DNA of 64,000 nucleotides, taken from NCBI RefSeq assembly GCF_006438915.1, contig NZ_RCZE01000020.1, positions 26,106 through 90,105 of the forward strand, in the 5' to 3' direction. Position 1 is the first letter of the stretch. Each line of letters starts with the position of its first letter. A program made the translations under genes and the position numbers. The DNA comes from Pseudomonas arsenicoxydans. GTDB taxonomy: Bacteria > Pseudomonadota > Gammaproteobacteria > Pseudomonadales > Pseudomonadaceae. The notes under the pieces are model-generated. The model saw only the letters and a list, made by a program, of their open reading frames with translations. It searched no databases and had not been told where the DNA came from. Shown in pieces: positions 10,457 to 18,753 of this stretch.

Positions 10457-11517
10457 CAGGCATTCCTCGCAGCGAAGTCGATGCGTGGGTCGACCAGGGT
10501 GTAGCAGAGGTCGCCGACAAGTTTTATCAGCAGGCCGAACAGCGTGAAGATGAACAGCGAGCCGAACACCACCGGATAGTCTCGCGAGACGGCAGCTTCG
10601 TAACTCATGCGGCCGAGGCCATCGAGGGAGAAAATCACTTCGATCAGCAAGGACCCGGCGAAAAACACACTGATGAATGCCTGCGGAATGCCCGACACCA
10701 CCAACAACATCGCATTGCGGAACACGTGCCCATACAGCACCCGGCGTTCGCTCATGCCTTTGGCCCGGGCGGTGATCACGTATTGGCGGGTGATTTCATT
10801 GAGGAACGAGTTTTTGGTAAGGATGGTCAGGGTGGCGAAACCGCCAATCACCAGCGACGTGACCGGCAAGACGAGGTGCCAGAAGTAGTCGGCGATTTTG
10901 CCCACGGTGGACAGAGAATCGAAGTTGTCCGAGACCAGCCCGCGCACCGGGAACCAGTTCAACGAAGTGCCGCCGGCAAAGACCACGATCAGGAACATGG
11001 CGAACAGGAACGCCGGCATGGCATAGCCGATGATGATCGCGGTGCTGCTCCAGATGTCGAAATGGCTGCCGTGGTGCACGGCCTTGCGGATACCCAGGGG
11101 AATCGACACCAGGTAGGTGATCAGGGTCGCCCACAGCCCGAGGGAAATGGTCACCGGCATTTTTTCGAGGATCAGGTCGGTGACTGTGGCGCCACGAAAG
11201 AAGCTCTTGCCGAAGTCGAGCCGGGCGTAACTGGTGAGCATCAGCCACAGGCGTTCATGCGCGGGTTTGTCGAAGCCGTATTGTTTTTCGATGTCTTTGA
11301 TCAGTTGCGGGTCCAGGCCTCGGCTGGCGCGCGAGGTGCCGTGCATGGTTTCGCCGGAACCGCCGCCGACTGTCGCGCCGCCGATGCCTTGCAAGTGCGC
11401 AATCGCCTGTTCCACCGGACCGCCCGGTGCTGCCTGGACGATGACGAAGTTGACCAACAGAATGATCACCAGCGTCGGGATAATCAGCAGCAAACGCCGC
11501 AGTATGTAAGCCCACAT
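10456..11517 (-). CDS. yejB: Peptide ABC importer, permease (YejB-like)
   Basis: A 353-residue permease of the DppB/OppB type. The start at 11517 gives MWAYILRRLLLIIPTLVIIL, the family N-terminus, and overlaps the stop of the binding-protein gene (TAATG). A longer frame from 11601 lies inside that gene and is not credible. The first membrane segment is followed by a long periplasmic loop with a Gly-rich insert (GIGGATVGGGSGET), then the permease core with its EAA loop (ITRQYVITARAKGMSERRVLYGHVFRNAM). The protein ends LVDPRIDFAARNA. Confidence 0.92.
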   Translation of the reverse strand: MWAYILRRLLLIIPTLVIILLVNFVIVQAAPGGPVEQAIAHLQGIGGATVGGGSGETMHGTSRASRGLDPQLIKDIEKQYGFDKPAHERLWLMLTSYARLDFGKSFFRGATVTDLILEKMPVTISLGLWATLITYLVSIPLGIRKAVHHGSHFDIWSSTAIIIGYAMPAFLFAMFLIVVFAGGTSLNWFPVRGLVSDNFDSLSTVGKIADYFWHLVLPVTSLVIGGFATLTILTKNSFLNEITRQYVITARAKGMSERRVLYGHVFRNAMLLVVSGIPQAFISVFFAGSLLIEVIFSLDGLGRMSYEAAVSRDYPVVFGSLFIFTLFGLLIKLVGDLCYTLVDPRIDFAARNA

Positions 11518-13385
11518 TAATGCGGCCCTCCGGGTTTGCCACGGCTGATTTGCTCGGCGGTCATTTGCTGGTTGGTTAGCGGCGTGGTGCTTATTTCCCA
11601 CCAGCTCTCGATGGCCTCGTCATTACTGGCCTGCTCGTTGGGTCGACCGAAGCGGTTCCACCAGACCGTCGAGGTGCCCGGCGGGTAATAGTTGGGAATC
11701 CAGTAGTAGTTCCATTGCAACACCCGGTCGAGCGCGTGGGCGTAGCGCAGCATCTCGGGCTGGGTGGTGGCGCGGATTACGCCGGTGATCAGTGTGTCGA
11801 CCGCCGGATTCTTCAGCACCATGTAGTTGTTGGCGCCGGGATCGTTGGCCGAGATCGAGCCGAAGTAATTGAGCAGTTCGCCACCGGGAGAGGTGGTGAC
11901 CGGGTAGCCGGTGACGATCATGTCGTAGTCGCGACTCATCAGGCGATTCACGTACTGGGAGGAGTCGATACGGCGGATGTTGAGGTCGATGCCGATCTGT
12001 TTCAGGGTGCGCTTGTAGGGCAACAGCAAGCGGTCCATGCCGTTCTGACTGACCAGGAAAGTAAAGCTCAGCGGCTCGCCCTCGGCGTTGACCAGTTGAT
12101 CGCCATCGGGTTTCCATCCGGCCTGTTCGAGCAGGTCCAGTGCTTGCAACTGCTTGTCGCGAATCACACCGCTGCCATCGGTTTTCGGTGCTTCGAAGAC
12201 CTGGGTGAACACCTCGTCGGGGATCTGCCCGCGCAACGGCTCAAGAATGGCCAGCTCCGCCGCATCCGGTAGTTGTCGCGCCGCCAGGTCGGTGTTGGAA
12301 AAGTAGCTCTGCTGGCGGATGTACATGTCTCGCATCATCTGCCGGTTGCTCCATTCGAAATCCCAGAGCATGGCCAAGGCCTGACGCACTCGGCGGTCCT
12401 GGAAAATCGGGTTCTGCAAATTGAACACAAACCCTTGCGCCGGTTGCGGTGCGTCTTGGGCCAGATGTGCCTTTTGCAGGCGGCCATCGCTCAGGGCCGG
12501 ACTCTCGTAGCCGATGGAATAGCCGGTGGCGGAGAATTCGCGGTTGTAGTCATAGGCGCCGCCACGCAGCACTTGGCGGGCGACGTCGGTGTCGCCGAAG
12601 TACTCGATACTGAAGTGATCGAAGTTGTAGAGGCCGCGGCTGACCGGTAAATCCTTGCCCCACCAATTGGCGTCGCGCTCGAAGGTGATGCTGCGACCGG
12701 AGTCGACTTTGCCGACTTTATAAGGGCCGCTGCCCAAAGGCGCCTCGTACCCGCCACCGTTGGCGAAGTCGCGGGTCTTCCACCAATGTTCGGGAAACAC
12801 CGGTAGCGTCGCGATGTCGAGGGGCAGGGTGCGGTTTTCGTTGCTTTTGAAATCGAAACGCACGACCAGAGGCGATTCAACTTCCACACCTTTGACGTCC
12901 GCGAACTGGGTCCGATAGCGCAGACTGCCCTGGGTCATCAGCAGGTCGTAGGTGTAGCGCACGTCTTCGGCGGTGATCGGCGTGCCGTCGGCAAAGCGCG
13001 CCTTGGGGTTGAGATAGAACCGCAAAAACAGACCGTCGTCCGGGCGCTCCATTTTTTGTGCGACAAGGCCGTACACGGTGTAGGGCTCGTCCAGTGAGCG
13101 CTGCGCCAGCGGCGAGTAAAGCAAGCCGTCGATTTGCGTGACGCCAATGCCCTTGTCGATGTACGGCAGCATATGGTCGAAATGGCCGATTTCAATCGCC
13201 GAGCGACGCATTGTTCCGCCCTTGGGCGCCTGTGGGTTGGTATAAGCAAAATGACTGAAACCGGCGGGATACTTCGCGGCTTCTCCGTACACGGTCAACG
13301 CCTGTTGCGGTGCGGCATTCACACCGGCGGCGCCCAACAACAGCGCTACGGCAGTGAACAATAAAGTGGGGAAAGCCAGTCGCAT
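11517..13385 (-). CDS. yejA: Peptide ABC importer, periplasmic binding protein (YejA-like)
   Basis: The solute-binding component of the Yej-type importer (family 5). From the ATG at 13385 the protein has 622 residues and begins with a signal peptide, MRLAFPTLLFTAVALLLGAA, probably cleaved after VNA (VNA/APQQ). A GTG at 13418 would add eleven residues and blunt the signal, so the ATG with AAGG upstream is preferred. The region LTVYGEAAKYPAGFSHF, followed by PQAPKGG, is the family's start, and PNYYPPGTSTVWWNRFG its conserved C-terminal part. It is the first gene of a four-gene operon; no promoter was identified. Confidence 0.9.
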   Translation of the reverse strand: MRLAFPTLLFTAVALLLGAAGVNAAPQQALTVYGEAAKYPAGFSHFAYTNPQAPKGGTMRRSAIEIGHFDHMLPYIDKGIGVTQIDGLLYSPLAQRSLDEPYTVYGLVAQKMERPDDGLFLRFYLNPKARFADGTPITAEDVRYTYDLLMTQGSLRYRTQFADVKGVEVESPLVVRFDFKSNENRTLPLDIATLPVFPEHWWKTRDFANGGGYEAPLGSGPYKVGKVDSGRSITFERDANWWGKDLPVSRGLYNFDHFSIEYFGDTDVARQVLRGGAYDYNREFSATGYSIGYESPALSDGRLQKAHLAQDAPQPAQGFVFNLQNPIFQDRRVRQALAMLWDFEWSNRQMMRDMYIRQQSYFSNTDLAARQLPDAAELAILEPLRGQIPDEVFTQVFEAPKTDGSGVIRDKQLQALDLLEQAGWKPDGDQLVNAEGEPLSFTFLVSQNGMDRLLLPYKRTLKQIGIDLNIRRIDSSQYVNRLMSRDYDMIVTGYPVTTSPGGELLNYFGSISANDPGANNYMVLKNPAVDTLITGVIRATTQPEMLRYAHALDRVLQWNYYWIPNYYPPGTSTVWWNRFGRPNEQASNDEAIESWWEISTTPLTNQQMTAEQISRGKPGGPH

Positions 13386-13472
13386 TATCAGCCTTAGAGC
13401 CGGAGGATCGAAAAGCACAATTTGTACGCTAGCGGCGCCTCCCTCGCCAGTCTAAAAACGTATTCGAAACAC

Positions 13473-13498
13473 AACGGCCCACCAAAAGGCGGGCCGTT
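13473..13498. terminator. Intergenic hairpin between ppiC and the yej operon
   Basis: AACGGCCC and GGGCCGTT arms flank ACC-AAAA-GGC, giving a strong stem 25 bp past the ppiC stop. There is no long T run, so it may act as a 3' hairpin or weak terminator. Confidence 0.55.
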
Positions 13499-13521
13499 AT
13501 GCGTAAAGCCTGGCGGATTGA

Positions 13522-13803
13522 TCAGTCCTGACGACTGGTCACTTCCAGCAAGTGATAACCGAACTGGGTTTTCACTGGGCCTTGTACGACGTTGATTGGA
13601 GCGCTGAACACCACGGTGTCAAATTCCTTGACCATCTGGCCAGGACCGAACGAACCCAGGTCGCCGCCTTGACGGCTGGATGGGCAGGTGGAGTTGGCTT
13701 TGGCGATTTCGGCGAAATCAGCGCCGCCTTCGATCTGGGCCTTGAGTTCGTTGCACTTGGCTTCCGAGGCAACCAGGATGTGACGGGCAGTGGCTTTAGC
13801 CAT
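13522..13803 (-). CDS. ppiC: Parvulin-type peptidyl-prolyl cis-trans isomerase
   Basis: A 93-residue single-domain parvulin catalysing proline cis-trans isomerisation, cytoplasmic because no signal peptide is present. The ATG at 13803 gives MAKATARHILVASEAKCNEL with AAGGAGA upstream; the ATG at 13821 would add MKGEFS, which encodes the ribosome site itself. Family motifs are HILV, DFAEIAKANSTCPS, GGDLGSFGPGQMVKEFD and TQFGYHLLEV. It is monocistronic, followed by the hairpin at 13473-13498. Confidence 0.93.
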   Translation of the reverse strand: MAKATARHILVASEAKCNELKAQIEGGADFAEIAKANSTCPSSRQGGDLGSFGPGQMVKEFDTVVFSAPINVVQGPVKTQFGYHLLEVTSRQD

Positions 13804-13885
13804 GGAAAATTCTCCTTTCAATATTCAGTAAAGTGCGGAGCCTACCGGATTCAGTGGTCTATTTCTCGTCAAAGTTCCGGACAGA

Positions 13886-14767
13886 TTATAGGCCCGCGTT
13901 TCTCAGACGCTCGGCATGCTGCACATACAACGCCACGGGATCTATGGCTTTTCGGTTCAAACCGCCGATATGACCGAGGCTGTTCAGGTGATCCAGCGGA
14001 TAGTCGGAGCGGATGACTTTTCCCAGGTGGGAGCTGTAGCGTCCGACTAAACCGTCATTCTGCTCCGCTTCAGTGGTGAAGTAGTGGGAGAAGGCACGGA
14101 GGAATCCGTGCAGTGGATCGAGCGCTTTCAAGCCCTCGTCGAGAAGCGTTCCCTGTAACGTGCCGCTCCAGGAGTAATAACGCACGCCGTTAACCACCTC
14201 TCGGCCCTTGCCGCCCCAGGTCTTCGGCAACCCTTGGGGGTATTTGTCGTTGAAAGCCCCTACGCCTTCGGTGGTCAGCGCATTGAGCGCGGCGACAGCG
14301 TTCTGCGGTAAGTACTGGTTGCCGCTGAGTAACGACACAAAATCAGCAAACAGCGTCGCCACCGTCGCCGCGACATGTTCTGGAAGACGGCCGGGCGTCA
14401 GCGCCTTGCGCAGGAAGTCGGCCAGTTCCGAGCCGTGGTTTGGGCCACTGACCGATGTCACCGAAGCCACCGCATGGGGTGCTATCGCCGCCGCATAGCG
14501 TGCCGCCAATGCCCCCTGGCTATGGCCGATCAGGTTGACCTTGCTGGCGCCGGTTCCTTCCAGCACCCGTTCGATTTGTGCCAATAGCTGGTCGCCACGT
14601 ACTTCGTTGCTATGGGTAGCCGACAGGTGCGGGATGAACACCCTGGCTCCCGCACTTCGCAGGGACTGCTTGACGTCATGGAAGAGTTCGATTTTGCCGA
14701 TGCGATCAAAGCCAAAGAGCCCGTGGATCAGCAGGATAGGGTACTGGGTAGTTGCATTCCGTAGCAT
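13886..14767 (-). CDS. Proteus-type triacylglycerol lipase
   Basis: An alpha/beta hydrolase of 293 residues cleaving long-chain esters. The oxyanion region is ILLIHGLFGF and the nucleophile is Ser83 in GHSQG. The acid and histidine are probably the Asp in NDGLVG and the His in YPLDHLN. It closely resembles the Proteus/P. fragi branch of lipase family I.1 (SNEVRGDQL, LTTEGVGAFNDKYPQGLPKT, VNGVRYYSW). Like those it has no signal peptide, and no lipase foldase gene is adjacent. How it leaves the cell, if it does, cannot be told from the sequence. AAGGAA lies before the ATG at 14767. Confidence 0.85.
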   Translation of the reverse strand: MLRNATTQYPILLIHGLFGFDRIGKIELFHDVKQSLRSAGARVFIPHLSATHSNEVRGDQLLAQIERVLEGTGASKVNLIGHSQGALAARYAAAIAPHAVASVTSVSGPNHGSELADFLRKALTPGRLPEHVAATVATLFADFVSLLSGNQYLPQNAVAALNALTTEGVGAFNDKYPQGLPKTWGGKGREVVNGVRYYSWSGTLQGTLLDEGLKALDPLHGFLRAFSHYFTTEAEQNDGLVGRYSSHLGKVIRSDYPLDHLNSLGHIGGLNRKAIDPVALYVQHAERLRNAGL

Positions 14768-15020
14768 GTTGATTCCTTTTTCGCGGTCGTTCAGAGGTGT
14801 GCAGATGGGCTCACTCTAAAGCACCCCGGCGCTTGGGCGATGTATGAAGAATCCGCTGTAAGCTGATGAAAAAGGTATAGAAAAGGTAGGAAAGTTCGAA
14901 TGTGGTTGAGGTCTTGTTCTGAATGTTTCGACATCTTTTGATCTGTAACAGAGCGTTTTCCTGCGATGGCCTACTCGGGAAACGGTTTTGCCTGTCAGTG
15001 AAGTCTTATGCTGGTGATCT

Positions 15021-15050
15021 TGTGGCAAGGGAGCAAGCTCCCTCGCCACA
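15021..15050. repeat. Short palindromic repeat downstream of DAHP synthase
   Basis: TGTGGCAAGGGAGC and GCTCCCTCGCCACA flank two bases. This is a third Pseudomonas palindrome type, present once, 15 bp past the stop of the DAHP synthase gene on the minus strand. It may serve as an mRNA 3' end. Confidence 0.7.
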
Positions 15051-15064
15051 GGTTCAGTGTCAGG

Positions 15065-16153
15065 CTAGCTGACTGGCATTTGCCCGCGCTGCGCTCGAAG
15101 CCGGTCGGCGGCCTGGCGCAACAATTCTTCTGTACCGCTCCAGCCAAGACAGCCGTCGGTCACCGAAACGCCGTAGCGCAGCGATGGACTCAACGGCTGG
15201 CAACCTTCGAACAGATGACTCTCGATCATCATCCCGATTAGCGAACGGTCGCCTTGCAGGCGTTGTTCAAGCACGTCGTTAAACACCGTGGGTTGCCGCG
15301 CCGGGTCTTTGCCACTGTTGGCGTGGCTGCAGTCGACCATGATCCGCGCCGGGATCTTCAGTCGGGTCAAATCGCGGTTTACCTGGCCTACGCTGTCGCG
15401 GTCGTAGTTCGGCCCATGGTGTCCGCCGCGCAGCACCAGGTGCGTGTCGGGGTTGCCAGGCGTCTGGATGATTGCCGGATGCCCCTGGCTGTCGACGCCA
15501 AAATGTCGGTGCGGATGAGCGGCCGAACGCATGGCGTCGCTGGCCACGGTCACGCCGCCATCAGTGCCGTTCTTGAACCCGACCGGCATGCCCAGGCCAC
15601 TGGCCATTTCCCGGTGGATCTGCGATTCGGTGGTACGGGCACCAATCGCCACCCAGCTCAGCAAGTCGTCAAAGTAGCCGGCGGCCATGGGTTGCAGCAG
15701 TTCGGTGGCAATCGGCAAGCCGAGGTGGAGCATTTCGCGCATCAACTCGCGGGACAGCGTCAAACCGCCGGCCATGTCATCGCTGCCATCCAGATGCGGA
15801 TCGTAGGCCAGGCCCTTCCAGCCGACTGTGGTACGCGGTTTTTCGATGTAGGCGCGCATCACCAGCAGCATCTCATCGCTGACGTCGGTGGCGAGTCGGG
15901 CAAGGTTGGCGGCGTATTCAAGGGCGGACTGGGGGTCATGAATCGAGCAGGGACCGACGATCACCAGCAAACGGGAGTCTTCACCGTTGAGGATTGCGCG
16001 GACCGCGTCGCGGTGAGCGGCGACTTGGCGGGTCAGGGCGTTGCTGAGGGGCAGTTGCTGCTTGAGTTGCAATGAGCTGGGCAGACGCAGGGTCAGCGCT
16101 TCATTCGCAGGGTTCAAGGTGGACAGCGGCAGAGCAGAGACGGACGAGTTCAT
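15065..16153 (-). CDS. 3-deoxy-7-phosphoheptulonate (DAHP) synthase, class I
   Basis: The first enzyme of the shikimate pathway: phosphoenolpyruvate plus erythrose 4-phosphate gives DAHP, in the cytosol. It has 362 residues of the AroF/AroG/AroH type. Visible motifs are LLVIVGPCSIHDPQSALEYA, EKPRTTVGWKGL, IGARTTESQIHREMASGL, VGFKNGTDG and MVDCSHANSGKD (metal and substrate binding). Which amino acid inhibits it cannot be read reliably. AGGAAG precedes the ATG at 16153. The mRNA leader contains two short aromatic-rich open frames and a terminator, so expression is probably set by charged aromatic tRNA levels. Confidence 0.92.
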   Translation of the reverse strand: MNSSVSALPLSTLNPANEALTLRLPSSLQLKQQLPLSNALTRQVAAHRDAVRAILNGEDSRLLVIVGPCSIHDPQSALEYAANLARLATDVSDEMLLVMRAYIEKPRTTVGWKGLAYDPHLDGSDDMAGGLTLSRELMREMLHLGLPIATELLQPMAAGYFDDLLSWVAIGARTTESQIHREMASGLGMPVGFKNGTDGGVTVASDAMRSAAHPHRHFGVDSQGHPAIIQTPGNPDTHLVLRGGHHGPNYDRDSVGQVNRDLTRLKIPARIMVDCSHANSGKDPARQPTVFNDVLEQRLQGDRSLIGMMIESHLFEGCQPLSPSLRYGVSVTDGCLGWSGTEELLRQAADRLRAQRGQMPVS

Positions 16154-16201
16154 GGCATGGCTTCCTGGGCTGGCGGCGGGTTCGTTCCCGCGCGCTCGGC
16201 C

Positions 16202-16354
16202 CTACTGGGGTGTTCGACAATTGGCCGGATTGGCTGCGTGTGTGTGCTTGCCACCTGTGGGTGACCGATCGGAGGCGGCAGGCTGTCCCGAGCGGAGGCT
16301 GGTAAATCGCCAGGCGGTAAAACTGTCGTAACGGTAATAAGTGGCGTAGTTCAT
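16202..16354 (-). CDS. Leader peptide 2 of DAHP synthase (50 residues)
   Basis: A short frame with good translation signals (GAGGA 9-10 bp before the ATG at 16354), ending with TAG 48 bp before the DAHP synthase ATG. The N-terminus is MNYATYYRYDSFTAWRF: four Tyr, two Phe and one Trp in the first 17 codons. The remainder, about 33 residues, is polar with no aromatics. The aromatic codon cluster is what is expected of a stalling leader in aromatic biosynthesis control. No terminator follows it, only a GCGGG-N6-CCCGC hairpin, so it may act by translational coupling. Confidence 0.65.
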   Translation of the reverse strand: MNYATYYRYDSFTAWRFTSLRSGQPAASDRSPTGGKHTHAANPANCRTPQ

Positions 16355-16403
16355 GTCGTGAATCCTCAAAGTGTCTGGTGCGTCGCAAAAGTGTTCGGGG
16401 CTG

Positions 16404-16443
16404 AAAAAACAAAACCCCCGGTCGGGAGGCCGACCGGGGGTTT
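16404..16443 (-). terminator. Attenuator terminator between the two leader frames
   Basis: Stem CCCCCGGTCGG with complement CCGACCGGGGG around a four-base loop (16415-16440), extended by three A-T pairs. On the minus strand it is followed by a T-rich run (forward A run 16404-16414). It lies 47 bp past leader 1 and 50 bp before leader 2, so it can end transcription before DAHP synthase. Confidence 0.85.
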
Positions 16444-16489
16444 GGAAAACTCTGGCGGCGACCCGTTTAAAGTGGGCGCCGTGTGGGTA

Positions 16490-16618
16490 TCAGGCGCGCC
16501 AGTGGCTAAACCAATACCCAAAATAAAAGCTGACCGGAGCACAAACGTCATTTACCCGCGCAGCCGCCACCGAACGCTGAGCGCTGGCAGTTGGAAGCGG
16601 TGAGAGGGTATTGAACAT
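16490..16618 (-). CDS. Leader peptide 1 of DAHP synthase (42 residues)
   Basis: Begins at the ATG at 16618 with GGAG upstream (MFNTLSPLPTASAQ) and ends SFYFGYWFSHWRA, seven aromatic codons in the last thirteen (three Phe, two Tyr, two Trp). Directly downstream lies the terminator at 16404-16443. The codons for Gly-Tyr (GGGTAT, complement of 16514-16519) can pair with ATACCC just at the stop (complement of 16485-16490), a pairing that a ribosome stalled on the aromatic codons would block. This is the layout of a classical amino-acid attenuator. Confidence 0.78.
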   Translation of the reverse strand: MFNTLSPLPTASAQRSVAAARVNDVCAPVSFYFGYWFSHWRA

Positions 16619-16674
16619 GGTCTGTCTCCGATGAATGCGCCGAGCTTACTCGAGGCCGGTGCGCGGTTTCAATC

Positions 16675-16707
16675 AGAAAATGCTATCGATCGTCGACGGC
16701 ATTTTCT
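16675..16707. repeat. Inverted repeat in the divergent promoter region
   Basis: AGAAAATGC and GCATTTTCT, 9-bp perfect arms around a 15-bp spacer, between leader 1 (minus) and the nitrilase-family gene (plus). It could be an operator serving either promoter or a hairpin. No further assignment is possible. Confidence 0.4.
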
Positions 16708-16779
16708 ATCGCTTGAGTGCCGGCTGCTTTATGACACACTTTGTGTTTTTCCCACCCTCTAACGTCACAAGGACGAACC

Positions 16780-17538
16780 ATGACGCCATTGACCATCGCC
16801 GCCGCTCAATCGATCTCGGTCGCCGGTGATCTCGCCGCCAACATCGTCCGGCATCAGCGCTTCATGCAGGTTGCCGCGGAGCAGGGCGTTCAGTTGCTGG
16901 TTTTTCCGGAATTGTCGTTGACCGGCTATGAACGGGGCTTGGCAGCCGAATTGGCCATCGCACCGGATGCCGAGGTATTGCAGCCGTTGCGGGATTTCGC
17001 CCGGGAAGTCGGTGTCACCAGTGTGGTCGGCATACCTATTCGGCTGTCGGACGATACGCCGGTATTGATCGGTGCGCTGGTGTTGGGGGCTGATGGTTCG
17101 CTCGGGGTCTACAGCAAGCAGCATCTGCACCCCGGCGAGGAGGTGGCGTTTGCACCGGGCGCAGGTGGATCGATGCTGGCGATTGCTGGCGATACGGTCG
17201 CGTTGGCAGTGTGTGCTGATTTTTCTCACGCCAGTCATGCCGCGACTGCCGCGGAGCAGGGCGCCGACCTGTATGCCGCCGGTGTGTTGATCACGGAAAA
17301 CGGCTATGCCCCGGACGCCGCGCTTCTGCAAGGTTACGCTGGCACGCACTCAATGACGGTGCTGATGGCCAACCACGGCGGTGCGACCGGAGGCTGGGAG
17401 ACTGCAGGGCGCAGTGCCATCTGGGCGTCGGACGGTTCGTTGATTGTTGCGGCACCAGGTACGGGGAACGTAATAGTGGTGGCGTGCCGCGACGCGGATG
17501 GCTGGACCGGCACTGTCGTTGACGTTACGGAGGCTTGA
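16780..17538 (+). CDS. Carbon-nitrogen hydrolase (nitrilase superfamily)
   Basis: A 252-residue cytosolic amidase-type enzyme with the full catalytic set: Glu44 (LLVFPELSLTGY), Lys113 (VYSKQHLHPGEE) and Cys145 (LAVCADFSHASHAA). The ATG at 16780 (MTPLTIAAAQSISV) follows AAGGACG and matches the family start; an upstream TTG at 16741 is less likely. The substrate is unknown. The Cys is followed by Ala-Asp rather than the more usual Tyr-Asp/Glu. A GNAT gene begins at the next base after the stop, so the two are probably co-translated. Confidence 0.82.
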   Translation: MTPLTIAAAQSISVAGDLAANIVRHQRFMQVAAEQGVQLLVFPELSLTGYERGLAAELAIAPDAEVLQPLRDFAREVGVTSVVGIPIRLSDDTPVLIGALVLGADGSLGVYSKQHLHPGEEVAFAPGAGGSMLAIAGDTVALAVCADFSHASHAATAAEQGADLYAAGVLITENGYAPDAALLQGYAGTHSMTVLMANHGGATGGWETAGRSAIWASDGSLIVAAPGTGNVIVVACRDADGWTGTVVDVTEA

Positions 17539-17982
17539 ATGAGTTTCGAATGGCGTCAGGCGTCATCCGCCGATCTCGACTTCGCGCGGAAACTGACCTG
17601 CGACAACATGCTGCGCTATTACATCCAGCACGATCTGCTTTGGCTGGATGAGGCGTTTGATGTTGCCTGGGCGGGGCGCGAGAACCGCATGATTGTGCGC
17701 AATGAGGCGGTGCTGGGCTTTGTCAGCCTGAGTCGCGACGCGAACGCCTTGTACATCCGCGAACTGCATGTGCTCGCAGCGTTTCAAGAGCAGGGCGCAG
17801 GTGGTTGGGTGATCGATCAAGTCTTCGCGTTCGCGTGCAAGGAACGACGTCCGGCGTTACGGCTTACCGTTTTTGAAAATAATCCGGCAAAAAAGCTTTA
17901 CGAACGAAAAGGGCTGAAGGTAGTCGGTCAGGATGAGTGTTTCCTGAGAATGCAGCGTGATATCGACAGGCTTCATCGCTGA
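17539..17982 (+). CDS. GNAT-family N-acetyltransferase
   Basis: 147 residues with the acetyl-CoA binding core: IRELHVLAAFQEQGAGGWVIDQVFAFA (motif A, Q-x-x-G-x-G/A type) and LRLTVFENNPAKKLYERKGLKVVGQ (motif B). The start codon directly follows the stop of the nitrilase-family gene, suggesting a two-gene unit. The substrate cannot be inferred. Confidence 0.85.
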   Translation: MSFEWRQASSADLDFARKLTCDNMLRYYIQHDLLWLDEAFDVAWAGRENRMIVRNEAVLGFVSLSRDANALYIRELHVLAAFQEQGAGGWVIDQVFAFACKERRPALRLTVFENNPAKKLYERKGLKVVGQDECFLRMQRDIDRLHR

Positions 17983-18109
17983 AACGCGCTGGTGACAAGC
18001 CTTTCAAGATGTATTGATACTTTTTATATGACGCTTGCCGCTAGGTCTGCCAGTTGCTTTTTGCTAAGGTGTCCGGCAACCCAATAAGACCAATTCGCGA
18101 GGTGTCTGC

Positions 18110-18751
18110 TTGATTAGGGTGCTAGTAGTCGATGACCATGATCTCGTTCGTACAGGCATTACACGAATGCTGGCTGACATCGATGGCCTGCAAGTAGTCG
18201 GCCAGGCTGAATCAGGGGAAGAATCCCTGCTGAAAGCACGTGAGTTGAAACCCGATGTGGTGTTGATGGACGTCAAGATGCCCGGCATCGGTGGTCTTGA
18301 AGCCACGCGCAAACTGTTGCGCAGTCATCCGGATATCAAAGTCGTCGCGGTCACCGTCTGTGAGGAAGATCCGTTTCCGACGCGGTTGTTGCAGGCTGGC
18401 GCCGCCGGCTATCTGACCAAGGGCGCAGGGCTGCCGGAAATGGTCCAGGCGATTCGCCTGGTATTTGCCGGTCAACGCTACATCAGCCCGCAGATCGCCC
18501 AGCAACTGGCGATCAAGTCCTTTCAGCCAACCAACGACTCGCCCTTCGATGCGTTGTCCGAGCGCGAGATCCAGATCGCGTTGATGATTGTCGGCTGCCA
18601 GAAGGTCCAGATCATTTCCGACAAACTCTGCCTGTCGCCCAAAACGGTCAACACTTACCGTTACCGCATTTTCGAAAAGCTTTCGATCAGCAGTGATGTC
18701 GAACTGACGCTGTTGGCGGTTCGTCACGGCATGGTCGATGCCAGCCTCTGA
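18110..18751 (+). CDS. gacA: Response regulator GacA
   Basis: The response regulator of the GacS/GacA system, which in Pseudomonas switches on small RNAs controlling secondary metabolism. It has 213 residues: a receiver domain with Asp8/Asp9 and phospho-acceptor Asp54 (VVLMDVKMPG), and a C-terminal LuxR-type helix-turn-helix (LSEREIQIALMIVGC, then LSPKTVNTYRYRIFEKL). The start is a TTG at 18110, preceded by GAGG, in agreement with the usual TTG start of pseudomonad gacA. uvrC follows 2 bp after its stop. Confidence 0.96.
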   Translation: MIRVLVVDDHDLVRTGITRMLADIDGLQVVGQAESGEESLLKARELKPDVVLMDVKMPGIGGLEATRKLLRSHPDIKVVAVTVCEEDPFPTRLLQAGAAGYLTKGAGLPEMVQAIRLVFAGQRYISPQIAQQLAIKSFQPTNDSPFDALSEREIQIALMIVGCQKVQIISDKLCLSPKTVNTYRYRIFEKLSISSDVELTLLAVRHGMVDASL

Positions 18752-18753
18752 CA

